Positions 1 to 9,513 are shown, numbered from the stretch's first letter. The stretch: 64,000 bases of DNA from Alloalcanivorax marinus (GCF_016906305.1 NZ_JADDOL010000004.1:186001-250000), one strand, 5' to 3'. The notes: a model not told the origin generated them from the letters alone. Numbers and translations: made by a program.

Positions 1-996
1 CAGGTGCGCTGGGTGTTTCAGACGGTGCACAACGACCTTTGGGACATGGACGTGCCGGCCCAGCCCAGCCTGGTCGACCTGACCACCGACGCCGGCACCG
101 TGCCGGCCCTGGTGGCCCCCACCAAGCAGGGCGATGTGTACGTGCTGGACCGGCGAACCGGCGAACCGGTGGTGCCGGTGGAGGAGCAGCCGGCGCCCGC
201 CAGTCTGGGCTATCAGCCGGTGGCGGACACCCAGCCCGCCTCGGCGCTGAGCCTGAATCCGCCGCCGCTGCGCGGGCGCGACATGTGGGGCGCCACCCTG
301 TTCGATCAGCTGGCCTGCCGCATCCAGTTCCATCGTCTCCACTATCAGGGCCGTTACACTCCGCCCTCGGAGCGCGGCAGCCTGATCTACCCGGGCAACT
401 TCGGGGTCTTCAACTGGGGCGGCCTGGCGGTGGATCCGCGCCGCCAGGTGGCCTTCGCCACGCCGGCCTATCTGGCGTTCGTGTCCACCCTGGTGCCCCG
501 GGGCGACGCCACCACCGACTATGTGTCCGACGGCAAGCCGGGGCTCGGCGAAAACTACGGCGCGCCCTACGCGGTGACCCTCAAGCCGTTCCTGTCACCG
601 CTGGGGCTGCCCTGCCAGCAGCCGCCCTGGGGCTATGTGGCGGGGCTTGATCTGGTCAGCGGCGAAGTGGTCTGGAAACACCGCAACGGCACGGTGCGCG
701 ACCAGGCACCGGTGCCGCTGCCGTTCAAAATGGGCGTGCCGGACCTGGGCGGGCCGATCATCACCGCCGGCGGCGTGGCCTTTATGAGCGGCACCCTGGA
801 TTACTACGTGCGTGCCTACGACCTGACCACCGGCGACACCCTCTGGGAAGACCGCCTGCCCGCCGGCGGCCAGGCCACGCCCATGACCTACAGCGATTCC
901 CAGGGCCGCCAGCGGGTGCTGGTGGTGGCCGGCGGCCACGGCTCCCTGGGCACCCGGGCCGGGGACGCGATCATCGTCTACGGTTTGCCGGACTGA
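1..996 (+). CDS. gcd: Membrane-bound PQQ-dependent glucose dehydrogenase, C-terminal part (5' truncated by window edge)
   Basis: The frame is open from the first base, so the gene starts upstream; about 331 C-terminal residues are present. This family oxidises glucose to gluconolactone in the periplasm with PQQ and passes electrons to ubiquinone. Family hallmarks seen are HNDLWDMDVPAQP near the start, DVYVLDRRTGEPV (a propeller repeat), the GNFGVFNWGG segment, and a C-terminal blade ending in VLVVAGGHGSLGT before DAIIVYGLPD. The N-terminal membrane helices lie outside the window. The substrate could also be quinate or shikimate, which use the same architecture; glucose is favoured because an OprB-like sugar porin follows. 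The porin is convergent, with its stop 5 bp away. Confidence 0.85.
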   Translation, partial: QVRWVFQTVHNDLWDMDVPAQPSLVDLTTDAGTVPALVAPTKQGDVYVLDRRTGEPVVPVEEQPAPASLGYQPVADTQPASALSLNPPPLRGRDMWGATLFDQLACRIQFHRLHYQGRYTPPSERGSLIYPGNFGVFNWGGLAVDPRRQVAFATPAYLAFVSTLVPRGDATTDYVSDGKPGLGENYGAPYAVTLKPFLSPLGLPCQQPPWGYVAGLDLVSGEVVWKHRNGTVRDQAPVPLPFKMGVPDLGGPIITAGGVAFMSGTLDYYVRAYDLTTGDTLWEDRLPAGGQATPMTYSDSQGRQRVLVVAGGHGSLGTRAGDAIIVYGLPD

Positions 997-1001
997 GGCC
1001 G

Positions 1002-2282
1002 CTACAGGGTGGCCTCCACCCGGGTACCCAGCACCCAGGCGTCGTCCACCCGGTCGTTGGCACCCGGGTGCACCATGAGCTGCAGGTTCGGCCGCACCAT
1101 CAGCCAGGGCGTGACGCTCACCCCGTAGTAGACCTCCAGGTTCCACTCGTCGCTTTGCGGCGGCACATAGCCGGGCGCGCCGGCGCCCAGGCCGGCGTTG
1201 CCGGCGGTGACGGTCGCCACATAGGGGTCGCCGACCTCGGCGAAGGCCAGCCCCACGCCCAGGTCGTCCGCCGGCCGCGACGGCAGCGGCCCCCGCCACA
1301 CGGCGCCGGCGCTCAGATAGCGGCTCACGTATGCGCTGTCCCGGTCGTGCCAGCTGCCCTGGGTGAACAGCACCAGGCCACGGTCGTCGCGGTGCGGCGC
1401 GCTGACCTGCTGGCGCACCACGAACCAGGCGCCATAGCGGCGGCCGGTGGTGCCGCCGTCCGCGTAGTCCCGGGTCTCCGCGTTGCTGTAATAGGCCCCG
1501 ATCTTGTAGTCCCCGGGCAGATCGCGGCCCCGGTGCCAGCCGGCTTCCACCGGCACCAGGGCGCCCTCGGTGCCCTGCCGGTATAAGGCGAAGCCCCGGT
1601 CCGGGTCCAGGTTCTCCGGGTTCAGATCGAACACCCCGGCCTGCACATAGCGGCCCTCCACGTCACCCAGCCGCAGCCTTACCGCCCACTGGCTGATCGG
1701 CCAGTTGTACCAGACGCCGCCGGCCTGATTGCCCGGCTGGCTGCTGCCCAGGTAGAGATTCTGAAAGTGGCTCTCCATCACCGCGAAGTCGTCCCCCACC
1801 GGAATGCGCCCCACCTTCAGGTCCAGCGCGCCGTCGCGCCAGCCCTGGCGGTACCACAGGCGGGTCAGCCGGGTGACATTGCCCTGGCCGTGGATTTCCT
1901 GCACCGACGACAGCGGGCCGCCCGCCGGGTCCACCAGCCGCTCGTCGGTGAGATCCTCGCCGTTGCGATTGGTCACCGTCAGGCGCACTTCCGCATCGTC
2001 CAGCCCGGCCAGCCGTGTCAGATCGAAGCGGGTGTCCAGGGCCACCTCGTCCGCCCGGGCGACCAGGCCGTCGCGACGATAACCGCCGGCCAGGTTGTAG
2101 GCGAACTCGCCGGTATAGGTGAGATCGAGAATCAGACCCCGCGCGGCCAGATCGGCGCGGGCCCCGCCCCAGTCGCCGAGCAGGTGATCGCCGTCCGGGT
2201 CCAGGGGACCGGCGGCGAAGGCGGGTATGGCGTGACAACAGAGCGCGACCAGACCGGCGCGCCCGAGGACCTGGATGTTCAT
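1002..2282 (-). CDS. oprB: Carbohydrate-selective porin, OprB family
   Basis: Outer-membrane beta-barrel of 426 residues that would admit sugars into the periplasm. The start at 2282 is chosen because CAGGGAGGGAGC gives a strong ribosome binding site just before it and a signal peptide follows (MNIQVLGRAG, hydrophobic core, cleavage near AFA-AG). The mature N terminus carries the OprB hallmark LLGDWGGARADLAARG. The C-terminal half has alternating barrel strands and ends in WVLGTRVEATL. It lies tail to tail with the PQQ glucose dehydrogenase, so uptake and periplasmic oxidation of the same sugar are plausible partners. The exact substrate cannot be read from sequence. Confidence 0.85.
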   Translation of the reverse strand: MNIQVLGRAGLVALCCHAIPAFAAGPLDPDGDHLLGDWGGARADLAARGLILDLTYTGEFAYNLAGGYRRDGLVARADEVALDTRFDLTRLAGLDDAEVRLTVTNRNGEDLTDERLVDPAGGPLSSVQEIHGQGNVTRLTRLWYRQGWRDGALDLKVGRIPVGDDFAVMESHFQNLYLGSSQPGNQAGGVWYNWPISQWAVRLRLGDVEGRYVQAGVFDLNPENLDPDRGFALYRQGTEGALVPVEAGWHRGRDLPGDYKIGAYYSNAETRDYADGGTTGRRYGAWFVVRQQVSAPHRDDRGLVLFTQGSWHDRDSAYVSRYLSAGAVWRGPLPSRPADDLGVGLAFAEVGDPYVATVTAGNAGLGAGAPGYVPPQSDEWNLEVYYGVSVTPWLMVRPNLQLMVHPGANDRVDDAWVLGTRVEATL

Positions 2283-2414
2283 GCTCCCTCCCTGTGAGCA
2301 ATGACGACGAGGCACCAGACTCGGCCCTGGCGGGGTTCACGTCAATGCCGTGGACAGTGGGCCCCGGCGCCCACAATGGCTACACTCGTTGCTCATTCGA
2401 GACGGACGCTGGCT

Positions 2415-3335
2415 ATGAAGGACACTCTGCTGCGCGCCTATGCCCTGGTCAGGGACGCGGTGCGTTACTGGCTCGACGCCAACGCCATCAGCTACGCCGG
2501 GGCCCTGGCGTTTTTCACCCTGTTCTCGATCGCCCCGGTGGTGATTCTGGCGGTGCAGGTGATCGGCCTGGTGATGAGCACCGACGCGGCGATGGCGCAG
2601 ATCATGGCGCAACTGCACGATACCGTGGGCCCGGAGGCCGCGCAGACGGTGCGCGAGGCGGTGGAACGCAGCCGCCTGGACGACAGCGGCATTCTGCCCA
2701 CGCTGATCGGCATCGGCGCCATGCTGGTGGGCGCCACCACCGTGTTCGCGCAGATGCAGCGCTCGCTGAACAACATCTGGGACATCGCGCCCAAGCCCTC
2801 CCGCAATACCATTCTGGCGCTGGTGAAAAGCCGGCTGATGTCGCTGACCGTGGTGCTGTCCATCGGCTTCGTGCTGCTGGTGTCTCTGTTTCTGAGCGTG
2901 ATGGTGCAGACCCTGATGGTGTTCGCCCGCGACTGGCTGCCGATCCCCGGCGGCCTGGTGGTGGCCCTGGAAACCCTGGTGTCGGTGGCGGTGGTCACCG
3001 CCCTGTTCGCCACCATCTTCAAGGTGCTGCCGGACGCGGTACTGCGCTGGCGGGACGTGCGCCTGGGCGCCTTGATCACCGCGCTGCTGTTCATCTTCGG
3101 GCGTTTCCTGATCGCTTTTTATCTGTCCCACACCGCCACCGCCTCCACCTACGGGGCCGCCGGCTCCCTGGTGCTGCTGTTGCTGTGGGTATACTACTCG
3201 TCGCTGATCCTGCTGTTCGGCGCCGCCATCACGCGCGCCTGGACCGAGGCCAACGGCGTCCATATCCGACCCAGCTCCGCCGCCGTGCGGGTGCAGAAGC
3301 AGGTGCTGGAAGACAAACACGGCGAGCGGTTCTGA
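2415..3335 (+). CDS. YihY/BrkB family inner-membrane protein
   Basis: Polytopic membrane protein of about 306 residues in the YihY family (formerly mis-assigned as RNase BN). The start at ATG 2415 (MKDTLLRAYALV) is preferred over an upstream in-frame ATG at 2301, because the extra N-terminal 38 residues are not family-like. Seen: the conserved N-terminal ISYAGALAFFTLFSIAPVVI helix, a long amphipathic segment with SLNNIWD, paired helices near residues 145-250, and the family-typical YGAAGSLVLLLLWVYYSSLILLFGA near the C terminus. Function is unknown in this family; transport has been suggested. It is transcribed divergently from the porin, with the SDR gene 29 bp downstream. Confidence 0.8.
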   Translation: MKDTLLRAYALVRDAVRYWLDANAISYAGALAFFTLFSIAPVVILAVQVIGLVMSTDAAMAQIMAQLHDTVGPEAAQTVREAVERSRLDDSGILPTLIGIGAMLVGATTVFAQMQRSLNNIWDIAPKPSRNTILALVKSRLMSLTVVLSIGFVLLVSLFLSVMVQTLMVFARDWLPIPGGLVVALETLVSVAVVTALFATIFKVLPDAVLRWRDVRLGALITALLFIFGRFLIAFYLSHTATASTYGAAGSLVLLLLWVYYSSLILLFGAAITRAWTEANGVHIRPSSAAVRVQKQVLEDKHGERF

Positions 3336-3364
3336 TTTCAAAAAACAATCAACGGGGGAGCCCC

Positions 3365-4165
3365 ATGAGTTCGACCTTGCCACGCGACACATCCCTGAAA
3401 GACCGGGTCATTCTGATCACCGGCGCCGGTGCCGGCATTGGCCGCGCCACCGCCGAGCTGCTGGCCGCCGAGGGCGCCCGGCTGATGCTCGGCGACATCG
3501 ACGGGGCGGCGGCGGAGTACGCCGCCGAAACCCTCCGCGCCACCGGGGCGGAAGCCCGCGCCTGTACGCTGGACGTGACCCGCGACGCCCAGGTGGCGGC
3601 GGCGGTGGCGGCCACCCTGGACGCTTACGGGCGCCTGGACGGCGCTTTCAACAACGCCGGCATCGAAGAAGAAAACGACAAGATCGCGGAGGTGGACGAA
3701 GCGCTGTTCGACCGGGTCATGGCGATCAACGTCAAGGGCGTGTGGCTGTGCATGAAGCACCAAACCGCCGCCATGGCCGCCCACGGCGGCAGCATCGTCA
3801 ACACCGCCTCGGTGGCCGGCCTGGTGGGCGCGCCGCGCCGGGCCGCCTACGCCGGCAGCAAGCACGCGGTGGTGGGCATGACCAAGAGCGTGGCCGCCGA
3901 ATACGCGCGTCAGAACATCCGCGTCAATACCGTTTGCCCCGGCGTGATCCGCACCGCCATGATGGAGCGCGCCATCGAACAGGCGGCCCGGGCCGGCTAT
4001 GCCAGCGAGGAAAAACAGCGCCACTTCCACGCCGCCATGCACCCCCTGGGCCGGGTCGGCGAAGCCGACGAAGTGGCCCAGGCGGTGCGCTGGCTGCTGT
4101 CCGACGCCTCGTCCTTCGTCACCGGCCATCAACTGGCGGTGGACGGCGGCCTGACCGCCCTTTGA
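3365..4165 (+). CDS. Short-chain dehydrogenase/reductase (SDR, classical type)
   Basis: A 266-residue NAD(P)-dependent oxidoreductase. The start at 3365 follows a GGGGGAG ribosome binding site. Classical SDR marks in order: TGAGAGIG nucleotide-binding loop near residue 20, GDID acidic residue ending strand 2 (favours NAD), NNAG near 95, the catalytic Ser in NTASVAG, YAGSK as the Tyr-xxx-Lys pair, then CPGVIRTAM and the C-terminal FVTGHQLAVDGG. The substrate is not deducible. The GST-like gene lies 34 bp downstream in the same direction, so the two may be co-transcribed. Confidence 0.88.
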   Translation: MSSTLPRDTSLKDRVILITGAGAGIGRATAELLAAEGARLMLGDIDGAAAEYAAETLRATGAEARACTLDVTRDAQVAAAVAATLDAYGRLDGAFNNAGIEEENDKIAEVDEALFDRVMAINVKGVWLCMKHQTAAMAAHGGSIVNTASVAGLVGAPRRAAYAGSKHAVVGMTKSVAAEYARQNIRVNTVCPGVIRTAMMERAIEQAARAGYASEEKQRHFHAAMHPLGRVGEADEVAQAVRWLLSDASSFVTGHQLAVDGGLTAL

Positions 4166-4199
4166 AAGTTTTATCGTTGTTTTTTCGGGAGAGTATTCA

Positions 4200-4859
4200 A
4201 TGCTGACACTGCACGGTTTCGACGCCAGCAACTACGTGAACATGGTCAAATTCGCCCTGCTCGAAAAGGGCATTCCCTTCGAGCAGGCCACCCTGTACCC
4301 GGCCCAGGAAGAACCGGTGCTGGCGGTGAGCCCCATGGGCAAGGTGCCGGTGCTGCAGACCGACCAGGGCTACCTGTCCGAAGCCAGCGTGATTCTGGAA
4401 TACCTGGATGACCTGGACCAGGGCCCGGCCCTGTACCCGGCGGACCCGTTCCAGCGGGCCCGCGTGAAGCAGCTGGCCAAGATGGTGGAGCTGTACCTGG
4501 AGCTGCCGGCCCGGCGCTGCTACCCCGAGGTGTTCTTCGGCGGTCAGGTCAGCGAGGAAACCAAAACCCAGGCCCGCGAAGCACTGCTCAAGGGCATCCG
4601 CGCCCTGCGGCGCACCGCGTCCTTTTCGCCCTACCTGGCCGGCGACCAGCTGAGCGCGGCGGACGTGGTGTTCCTGTACAGCGCCGACCTGGCCAAGGCG
4701 GTGGCCGGCAAGCTGTTCGGCCTGGATCTGCTGGCCGAGGCGCCGGGCAGCGCCGAGCTGCTGGAGCGGCTCAACGAACGTGACAGCGCCAAACAGGTGG
4801 CCGCCGACCGGGACGCCGCCATGGCGAAATTCCTCAAGTACGCGCGCGGCGGCAAGTAG
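4200..4859 (+). CDS. Glutathione S-transferase family protein
   Basis: A 219-residue protein with an N-terminal thioredoxin-like GST domain (HGFDASNYVNMVKFALLEKG, then SPMGKVPVLQTDQGYLSEASVILEYLDD, where the conserved cis-Pro VPVL and SEASVI glutathione-binding segments are clear) and an all-helical C-terminal domain from about residue 85. The start has GGGAGAG upstream at a good distance. It probably conjugates or reduces an electrophile with glutathione; the subclass is unclear. It shares direction and close spacing with the upstream SDR. Confidence 0.85.
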   Translation: MLTLHGFDASNYVNMVKFALLEKGIPFEQATLYPAQEEPVLAVSPMGKVPVLQTDQGYLSEASVILEYLDDLDQGPALYPADPFQRARVKQLAKMVELYLELPARRCYPEVFFGGQVSEETKTQAREALLKGIRALRRTASFSPYLAGDQLSAADVVFLYSADLAKAVAGKLFGLDLLAEAPGSAELLERLNERDSAKQVAADRDAAMAKFLKYARGGK

Positions 4860-4870
4860 ACCGCCGCCTT

Positions 4871-4890
4871 CACGGCGCCGGGGCGCCGTG
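4871..4890 (+). terminator. Perfect GC hairpin after the GST gene
   Basis: CACGGCGCC at 4871-4879 pairs perfectly with GGCGCCGTG at 4882-4890 across a two-base gap. It begins 11 bp after the GST stop codon. No T-run follows, so it may be a weak or Rho-assisted terminator or a transcript-stabilising structure rather than a classical intrinsic terminator. Confidence 0.45.
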
Positions 4891-4930
4891 GCATGCTCAA
4901 TGGCGGTTTATTCAGCCTCCGGAGTTCGCC

Positions 4931-6067
4931 ATGCCGTCCCGTTGCCACGCCCCATCGCTCGCCCTGTTCGCCGCCCTGATGGCCGGCTGCGCCGGGGCGG
5001 ACGCCCCGCTGACACCCCAGGAGCGCACCGGCCTTACCGCCACCCCGGTGGTCGAGGGGCTGGCCCAGCCCTGGTCGCTGGCTTTTCTGCCCGACGGCGA
5101 ATGGCTGGTGACCGAACGCGGCGGCGCCCTGCGCCGGATCGTCGACGGCCAGCTGCGGGACACCCCGGTAACCGGCGTGCCGGCGGTGGTGGCCCAGGGC
5201 CAGGGCGGCCTGTTCGATGTGCTGCCCCACCCCCGGTTCGCCGACAACCGCCAACTCTACCTGAGCTACGCCAAGGCCTGCGGTGACGGCGGCGCCACCA
5301 CCGCGGTGGGCCGTGGGGTGTACCGCGACGGTGAGCTGCGCGACTTCCAGGATCTGTTCGTGGCGGAGAGCGCCTGCACCGACACCGCCAAGCATTTCGG
5401 CGGGCGCATCGTCATCGACGACGACGGCTACCTGTTCCTGACCATCGGCGACCGGGGCCAGCGGGAGCGCGCCCAGGACAACAGTGAACACGGCGGCAGC
5501 GTGCTGCGGCTGCACGACGATGGCCGGGTGCCCGAGGACAATCCGCTGGTGGGCGACGCCGAGGCCCGGCCGGAGATCTGGAGCTGGGGCCACCGCAACC
5601 CCCAGGGCCTGGCCCTGCATCCGGACAGCGGCGAGCCCTGGCTCAACGAGCACGGGCCCCGCGGCGGTGACGAAATCAACCGGGTCGAGGCCGGCGTCAA
5701 CTACGGCTGGCCGGTGATCACCTACGGCCGCGAGTATTACGGCCCGTCCATCGGCCAGGAAAAGAAGGACGGCTACGCCCAGCCGCTGCACTACTGGACC
5801 CCGTCCATCGCGCCGTCCGGCATGGTGTTCGTCACCAGCGAGCGCTACCCGGGCTGGCGCGGCGACGTACTGTCCGGCGCCCTCAAGCTCACCCACCTGA
5901 ACCGGGTGCGCTTCGACGGCCTCGAGGCGGAGGAGGAGCTGCGCTACCTGACGGACCGGGGCGACCGCATCCGCGATGTGCGCCAGGGCCCGGACGGTCA
6001 TCTCTACCTGCTCACCGACAGCCCGCGGGGCGCGCTGCTGCGGCTGACGCCGCCGGAGGCGGGCTGA
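4931..6067 (+). CDS. PQQ-dependent aldose sugar dehydrogenase (GSDH/Asd type), lipoprotein
   Basis: A 378-residue six-bladed propeller enzyme of the glucose/sorbosone dehydrogenase family, which oxidises aldoses using PQQ in the periplasm. An N-terminal hydrophobic segment ends in the lipobox LMAGC (Cys20), so the protein is probably lipid-anchored. Family motifs seen are LAQPWSLAFLPDGEWLVTER, the DDDGYLFLTIGDRGQRERAQDN calcium/PQQ region, GHRNPQGLALHP, and NEHGPRGGDEINRVEAGVNY. This is the second PQQ sugar dehydrogenase in the window. No pqq biosynthesis genes are seen here. Confidence 0.85.
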   Translation: MPSRCHAPSLALFAALMAGCAGADAPLTPQERTGLTATPVVEGLAQPWSLAFLPDGEWLVTERGGALRRIVDGQLRDTPVTGVPAVVAQGQGGLFDVLPHPRFADNRQLYLSYAKACGDGGATTAVGRGVYRDGELRDFQDLFVAESACTDTAKHFGGRIVIDDDGYLFLTIGDRGQRERAQDNSEHGGSVLRLHDDGRVPEDNPLVGDAEARPEIWSWGHRNPQGLALHPDSGEPWLNEHGPRGGDEINRVEAGVNYGWPVITYGREYYGPSIGQEKKDGYAQPLHYWTPSIAPSGMVFVTSERYPGWRGDVLSGALKLTHLNRVRFDGLEAEEELRYLTDRGDRIRDVRQGPDGHLYLLTDSPRGALLRLTPPEAG

Positions 6068-6082
6068 GCCCGCCGCCGGCGC

Positions 6083-8476
6083 TCAGAAATCGGCGGTCAC
6101 CGACAGCACGGCGGTACGCGGCGCGCCCACGGTCAGCATGCTCCAGCTGTTGACGCTGGCCCAATAGGCTTTGTCGCCCACATTCTGGACGGTCAGGCGC
6201 CAGGTCACCGGCGTGCCGGCCAAGCGGCTTTGGTAACGGGCGCCCAGGTCCCAGGTGGTCCAGGACGGAAGCCGCTCCCGGTTACGGTTGGACAGGTACT
6301 GCTCACCGGTATGGCTGGCGGACACAAGCAGCGTCAGGCCGGGCAGCGCCGCCGGGTCCCACTCGGCGGTGGCGTTGGCCTGGAAGTCCGGCACGCCCAC
6401 CGGCTTGTTGCCCCGCAAGGCCGGATCCCGGGCCCGGGTCAGTTCGGCGTCCATGACCATGGCCCCGGTCATCACCCGCAGCCGTTCACCCAGCTCACCG
6501 AAGACCATCGCCTCCAGGCCCCGGTTGCGTTGCTCGCCGCCGGCCCGATAGACGTTGTCGCCGTTCAGTTCCGAGTAGGGGCGGGTGATCTGGAAGGCGT
6601 CCAGGGTCACCGCCAGGCCACCCCGGTCCAGCTTGATGCCGGCCTCGTACTGCTTGGCCACATAGGGGGCCAGGGCCTGGCCGGCGTTGGCGGCCGCCGC
6701 CGGGGCGATCTCGCCCCGACTCAGACCCTCGGTGTAATTGCCGTAGAAGGACACGCCGCTCCACGGGGAGACCACCAGGCCGGTGAACAGGGCGGTTTCG
6801 CTTTCGTCGTAATGGCGGCTGCCGGGAGCGGCATTGAAATTGTCGGTTTCGATGCGCTGGCGGCGGGCCCCGAGGGTGACCTGCAGACGGCGGTCCAGGA
6901 ACGACAGGGTATCGGCCAGGGCCAGGCCACTCAGCTTCGACTCGGACATGTCGGGGATGTGGGCGGGACGGGCCACCGCCAGTTCCGGCCGCGACACCGG
7001 CTCATAAATATTGGAATCGTAGGAGGCGCTGGCGTAGACCGCCCCGCGCCGGTATTTCTCCCGGTAGCCGTTCACCTGGACGGACAGCTCATGGGCCACG
7101 CCGGCGGTGTCGAACAGGGCCCGCAGGCCGGCGTCGGCGGTGCGGCGCTGATTGCGGAACAGCATGTAGGAGGGGGAATCCCGGGTGTCGCCCCCGGCGT
7201 TCTGAATGGTCGGGTAGCCGAACAGGCGGTCCACCTCGCTGTCACCGCCGCCCAGGTTGGCGAAGGCCATCAGGTGCTCGCTCAGGTCGTACTCGGCGGA
7301 CAACAGCAGGGAGCGGTCCTCCACCCGGGACCATTCCCATTCCTGGGTCACGTTGCGCCGACCGTCCGGCGCCGAGGGCAGCGGCACCCCGTCGGCGAGC
7401 ATCAGTTCCCGGGACGGCGCGTCGTAGTCCTCCCGCTGCGCCAGCAGATCCAGGCTGGCGCGCAACCGTTCGCCCTGGTAGTCCAGGGCCAGGGCGGTGT
7501 AACCGGACGCGCGCTGCTGGTCATCCAGGCGGGTGTCGCCGTCGGTGTAGCCGGCGTTGAAGCGCATCCCCCAGCGGTCGTCCTCGCCGGCGCGGCGGCT
7601 CAGGTCCACGCTGCCGCCGAACTGCAGGTCCTGGGTGTACTGGGCCTCCACCCGGTTCAGGTCGCCGGCCGGCGCCCGCTTGGAGACCACGTTGATGGTG
7701 CCGCCCACGCTGCCATTGGGCGACAGCCCGTGGAGCAGCGTGGAAGGCCCCTTGAGCACTTCCACCCGCTCCGCGTACCCGGTCAGCACCCGGTAGTTGG
7801 GCGCCACGCCGTAGACGCCGTTGTAGGAGACTTCGCCGGAGTTGCCCTCGTTCATGGCGAAGCCGCGGATAAAGAAGGAATCCAGCATCCCCCCGGCGCC
7901 GCTGGCGCCGCGCACCGACGGGTCGTTGCGGACCATTTCCGCCATGGTGCGCGCCTGCAGGTTGTCGATGGTCTCGCGGGTGTAGCTGGTGATGTTCACC
8001 GGCGCGTCCATGTAGTCCTTGTTGCCGAGCAGGCCCACCTGACCGCCGCTGGCGAGCTGGCCGCCCTGGTAGGGCACCGGCAGGGCCATGGCCGGCGAGG
8101 CGCCGATGCCGCCGGTGACCTCCACCCGGTCCAGTACCTGGCCGGAGATCGGCCGGATCACATACAGGTCCGGCCCGGCGGCGCTGCCGCCGAGACCGGT
8201 ACCGGCGAGCAGCCGGCGCAGGCCATCCGCCACGGTAAAGTCACCGCTCAGCCCCGGGGACAGGCGGTCGTCGAGCAGCCCGGCGGCGGCCTGAACGGTG
8301 ACGCCAGCCTGCCCGGCGAAGCGGTGCAGGGCCGGCGCCAGGGGGCCGGGGGGCACGTCGTAATGGCGCGGGCCGGCGGGGCCGGCGGCCGCCGACAGGG
8401 ACAGCAGCAGCCCCATCAGCAGCCCGGCCAGGGGCGTCGTGAAGGCGCGGAACGGCAAAGTTGTCACGGTCATCAT
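6083..8476 (-). CDS. TonB-dependent siderophore receptor with STN signalling domain (FecA/FpvA-like)
   Basis: Outer-membrane receptor of about 797 residues. The start at 8476 (MMTVTTLPFR) is chosen because AGGA lies just upstream and a signal peptide follows, ending near SAAAGPAG. Next comes an STN domain (RHYDVPPGPLAPALHRFAGQ to about residue 100), which contacts a FecR-type anti-sigma protein, then a plug domain (SYTRETIDNLQARTMAEMV, VLKGPSTLLHG, GGTINVVSKRA) and a 22-strand-type barrel ending in AVLSVTADF with a terminal Phe. It lies 68 bp downstream of fecR in a FecI-FecR-receptor order, so it should both import a ferric siderophore and signal its own induction. The ligand is unknown. Confidence 0.9.
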   Translation of the reverse strand: MMTVTTLPFRAFTTPLAGLLMGLLLSLSAAAGPAGPRHYDVPPGPLAPALHRFAGQAGVTVQAAAGLLDDRLSPGLSGDFTVADGLRRLLAGTGLGGSAAGPDLYVIRPISGQVLDRVEVTGGIGASPAMALPVPYQGGQLASGGQVGLLGNKDYMDAPVNITSYTRETIDNLQARTMAEMVRNDPSVRGASGAGGMLDSFFIRGFAMNEGNSGEVSYNGVYGVAPNYRVLTGYAERVEVLKGPSTLLHGLSPNGSVGGTINVVSKRAPAGDLNRVEAQYTQDLQFGGSVDLSRRAGEDDRWGMRFNAGYTDGDTRLDDQQRASGYTALALDYQGERLRASLDLLAQREDYDAPSRELMLADGVPLPSAPDGRRNVTQEWEWSRVEDRSLLLSAEYDLSEHLMAFANLGGGDSEVDRLFGYPTIQNAGGDTRDSPSYMLFRNQRRTADAGLRALFDTAGVAHELSVQVNGYREKYRRGAVYASASYDSNIYEPVSRPELAVARPAHIPDMSESKLSGLALADTLSFLDRRLQVTLGARRQRIETDNFNAAPGSRHYDESETALFTGLVVSPWSGVSFYGNYTEGLSRGEIAPAAAANAGQALAPYVAKQYEAGIKLDRGGLAVTLDAFQITRPYSELNGDNVYRAGGEQRNRGLEAMVFGELGERLRVMTGAMVMDAELTRARDPALRGNKPVGVPDFQANATAEWDPAALPGLTLLVSASHTGEQYLSNRNRERLPSWTTWDLGARYQSRLAGTPVTWRLTVQNVGDKAYWASVNSWSMLTVGAPRTAVLSVTADF

Positions 8477-8544
8477 CCGGTGTCCTGATACGGTCGATTC
8501 AAGGTCTTTACGGTAAGGACACGCGAAATCGGAAAAGGGGACAG

Positions 8545-9513
8545 TCAGCGGCCGCGAACACGCACCCAGTAGGGGGTCAGGAAGGAGACTTCCACCGGCA
8601 GGGTGTCCGGCAGCGCGGCCAGAATCCGGTCGCCGTGGTCGAGCTGGAAGGTGCCGGTGATGCGCAATCGGGCCGCCCGGTCGTCGCACTGCACGAAGCC
8701 GGCCCGGTAACGGCCAAGCTCCGCCAGAAAGTGATCGAGGGGCAGGTCGTCGGCCACCAGGCGTCCCCGGGTCCAGGCCGCGCGGCTCTCCGCCGCCGGC
8801 CGGTCGGGCTCCAGCCCGAGCCGGTCGAAGCGGGTGGCCTGGCCGGCGCGCAGAACCCGTCCCGGCGACGGCGCCCCGCCGGCGCCCGGACGAACCGCCA
8901 CCGCGCCCTCGAACACCGCCAGCTCCGACTGGCCGGGCCGCGTGCGCCGCACCAGAAAACGGGTGCCCAGGGCCTGCATCAGGCCTTCCCCGGTGCGCAC
9001 CCGCAGGGGCCGGTCGGCCGGGTCCGGGCCGCCGCTGGTCACCAGTATTTCGCCGCCGTGCAGATTCAGCAGCCGCTGGCCGCCGTCGAAACTCACATCC
9101 AGGGCGGAGTCCGTGTTCAGGTCCACCCGGGTGCCGTCCTCCAGCACCAGGGTACGGCGCTCACCCACGGCGGTGCGGTAGCTGGCCCCCCAGCGCGCCA
9201 GCGGCAGGGCCCGTCCGGCCAGATAGGCCGCCGGCGCCGTGCCGATCAGCAGCGCCAGATGCTTGAGGGCGGCACGGCGGTCCAGGCGCCGGCGCCGGTC
9301 CAGGGTGCGCATCCCCAACTCGGCGGGAATCGACTGGAAGGTCTCGGCCAAACGGAGGGCCCGCTGCCAGGCCCGTTCATGCTCCGGCGCCCGGGCCCGC
9401 CAGCGGGCCAGCTCCGCGCGGGCGTCGGCGTCCAGCGCCTGTTCCCGCCCGCGCAGGAACCACCGCGCCGCCTGCCGGGCCACCGCCCGGTCCAGGGGGG
9501 CCTCGCCGTTCAT
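8545..9513 (-). CDS. fecR: FecR-type anti-sigma/sigma regulator
   Basis: A 322-residue inner-membrane signal relay. The N-terminal 80 residues match the DUF4880-type cytoplasmic sigma-binding region (RQAARWFLRG, WRARAPEHERAWQRA). A hydrophobic stretch near residues 85-105 (ALKHLALLIGTAPAAYLAG) crosses the membrane, and the periplasmic FecR domain contains VGERRTLVLEDGTRVDLNTDS and the downstream STN-contacting tail. The ATG overlaps the fecI stop in an ATGA arrangement, so the two are translationally coupled. It probably holds the sigma factor until the receptor at 6083-8476 binds its ligand. Confidence 0.88.
   Translation of the reverse strand: MNGEAPLDRAVARQAARWFLRGREQALDADARAELARWRARAPEHERAWQRALRLAETFQSIPAELGMRTLDRRRRLDRRAALKHLALLIGTAPAAYLAGRALPLARWGASYRTAVGERRTLVLEDGTRVDLNTDSALDVSFDGGQRLLNLHGGEILVTSGGPDPADRPLRVRTGEGLMQALGTRFLVRRTRPGQSELAVFEGAVAVRPGAGGAPSPGRVLRAGQATRFDRLGLEPDRPAAESRAAWTRGRLVADDLPLDHFLAELGRYRAGFVQCDDRAARLRITGTFQLDHGDRILAALPDTLPVEVSFLTPYWVRVRGR

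Noticed and set aside
595-1299. Long minus-strand frames over GC-rich genes (for example across the PQQ dehydrogenase, ilvD, tex and rho)
   Set aside because: Arg/Gly/Pro/His-rich translations without family motifs, each overlapped by a well-supported gene on the other strand. Typical of high-GC DNA.
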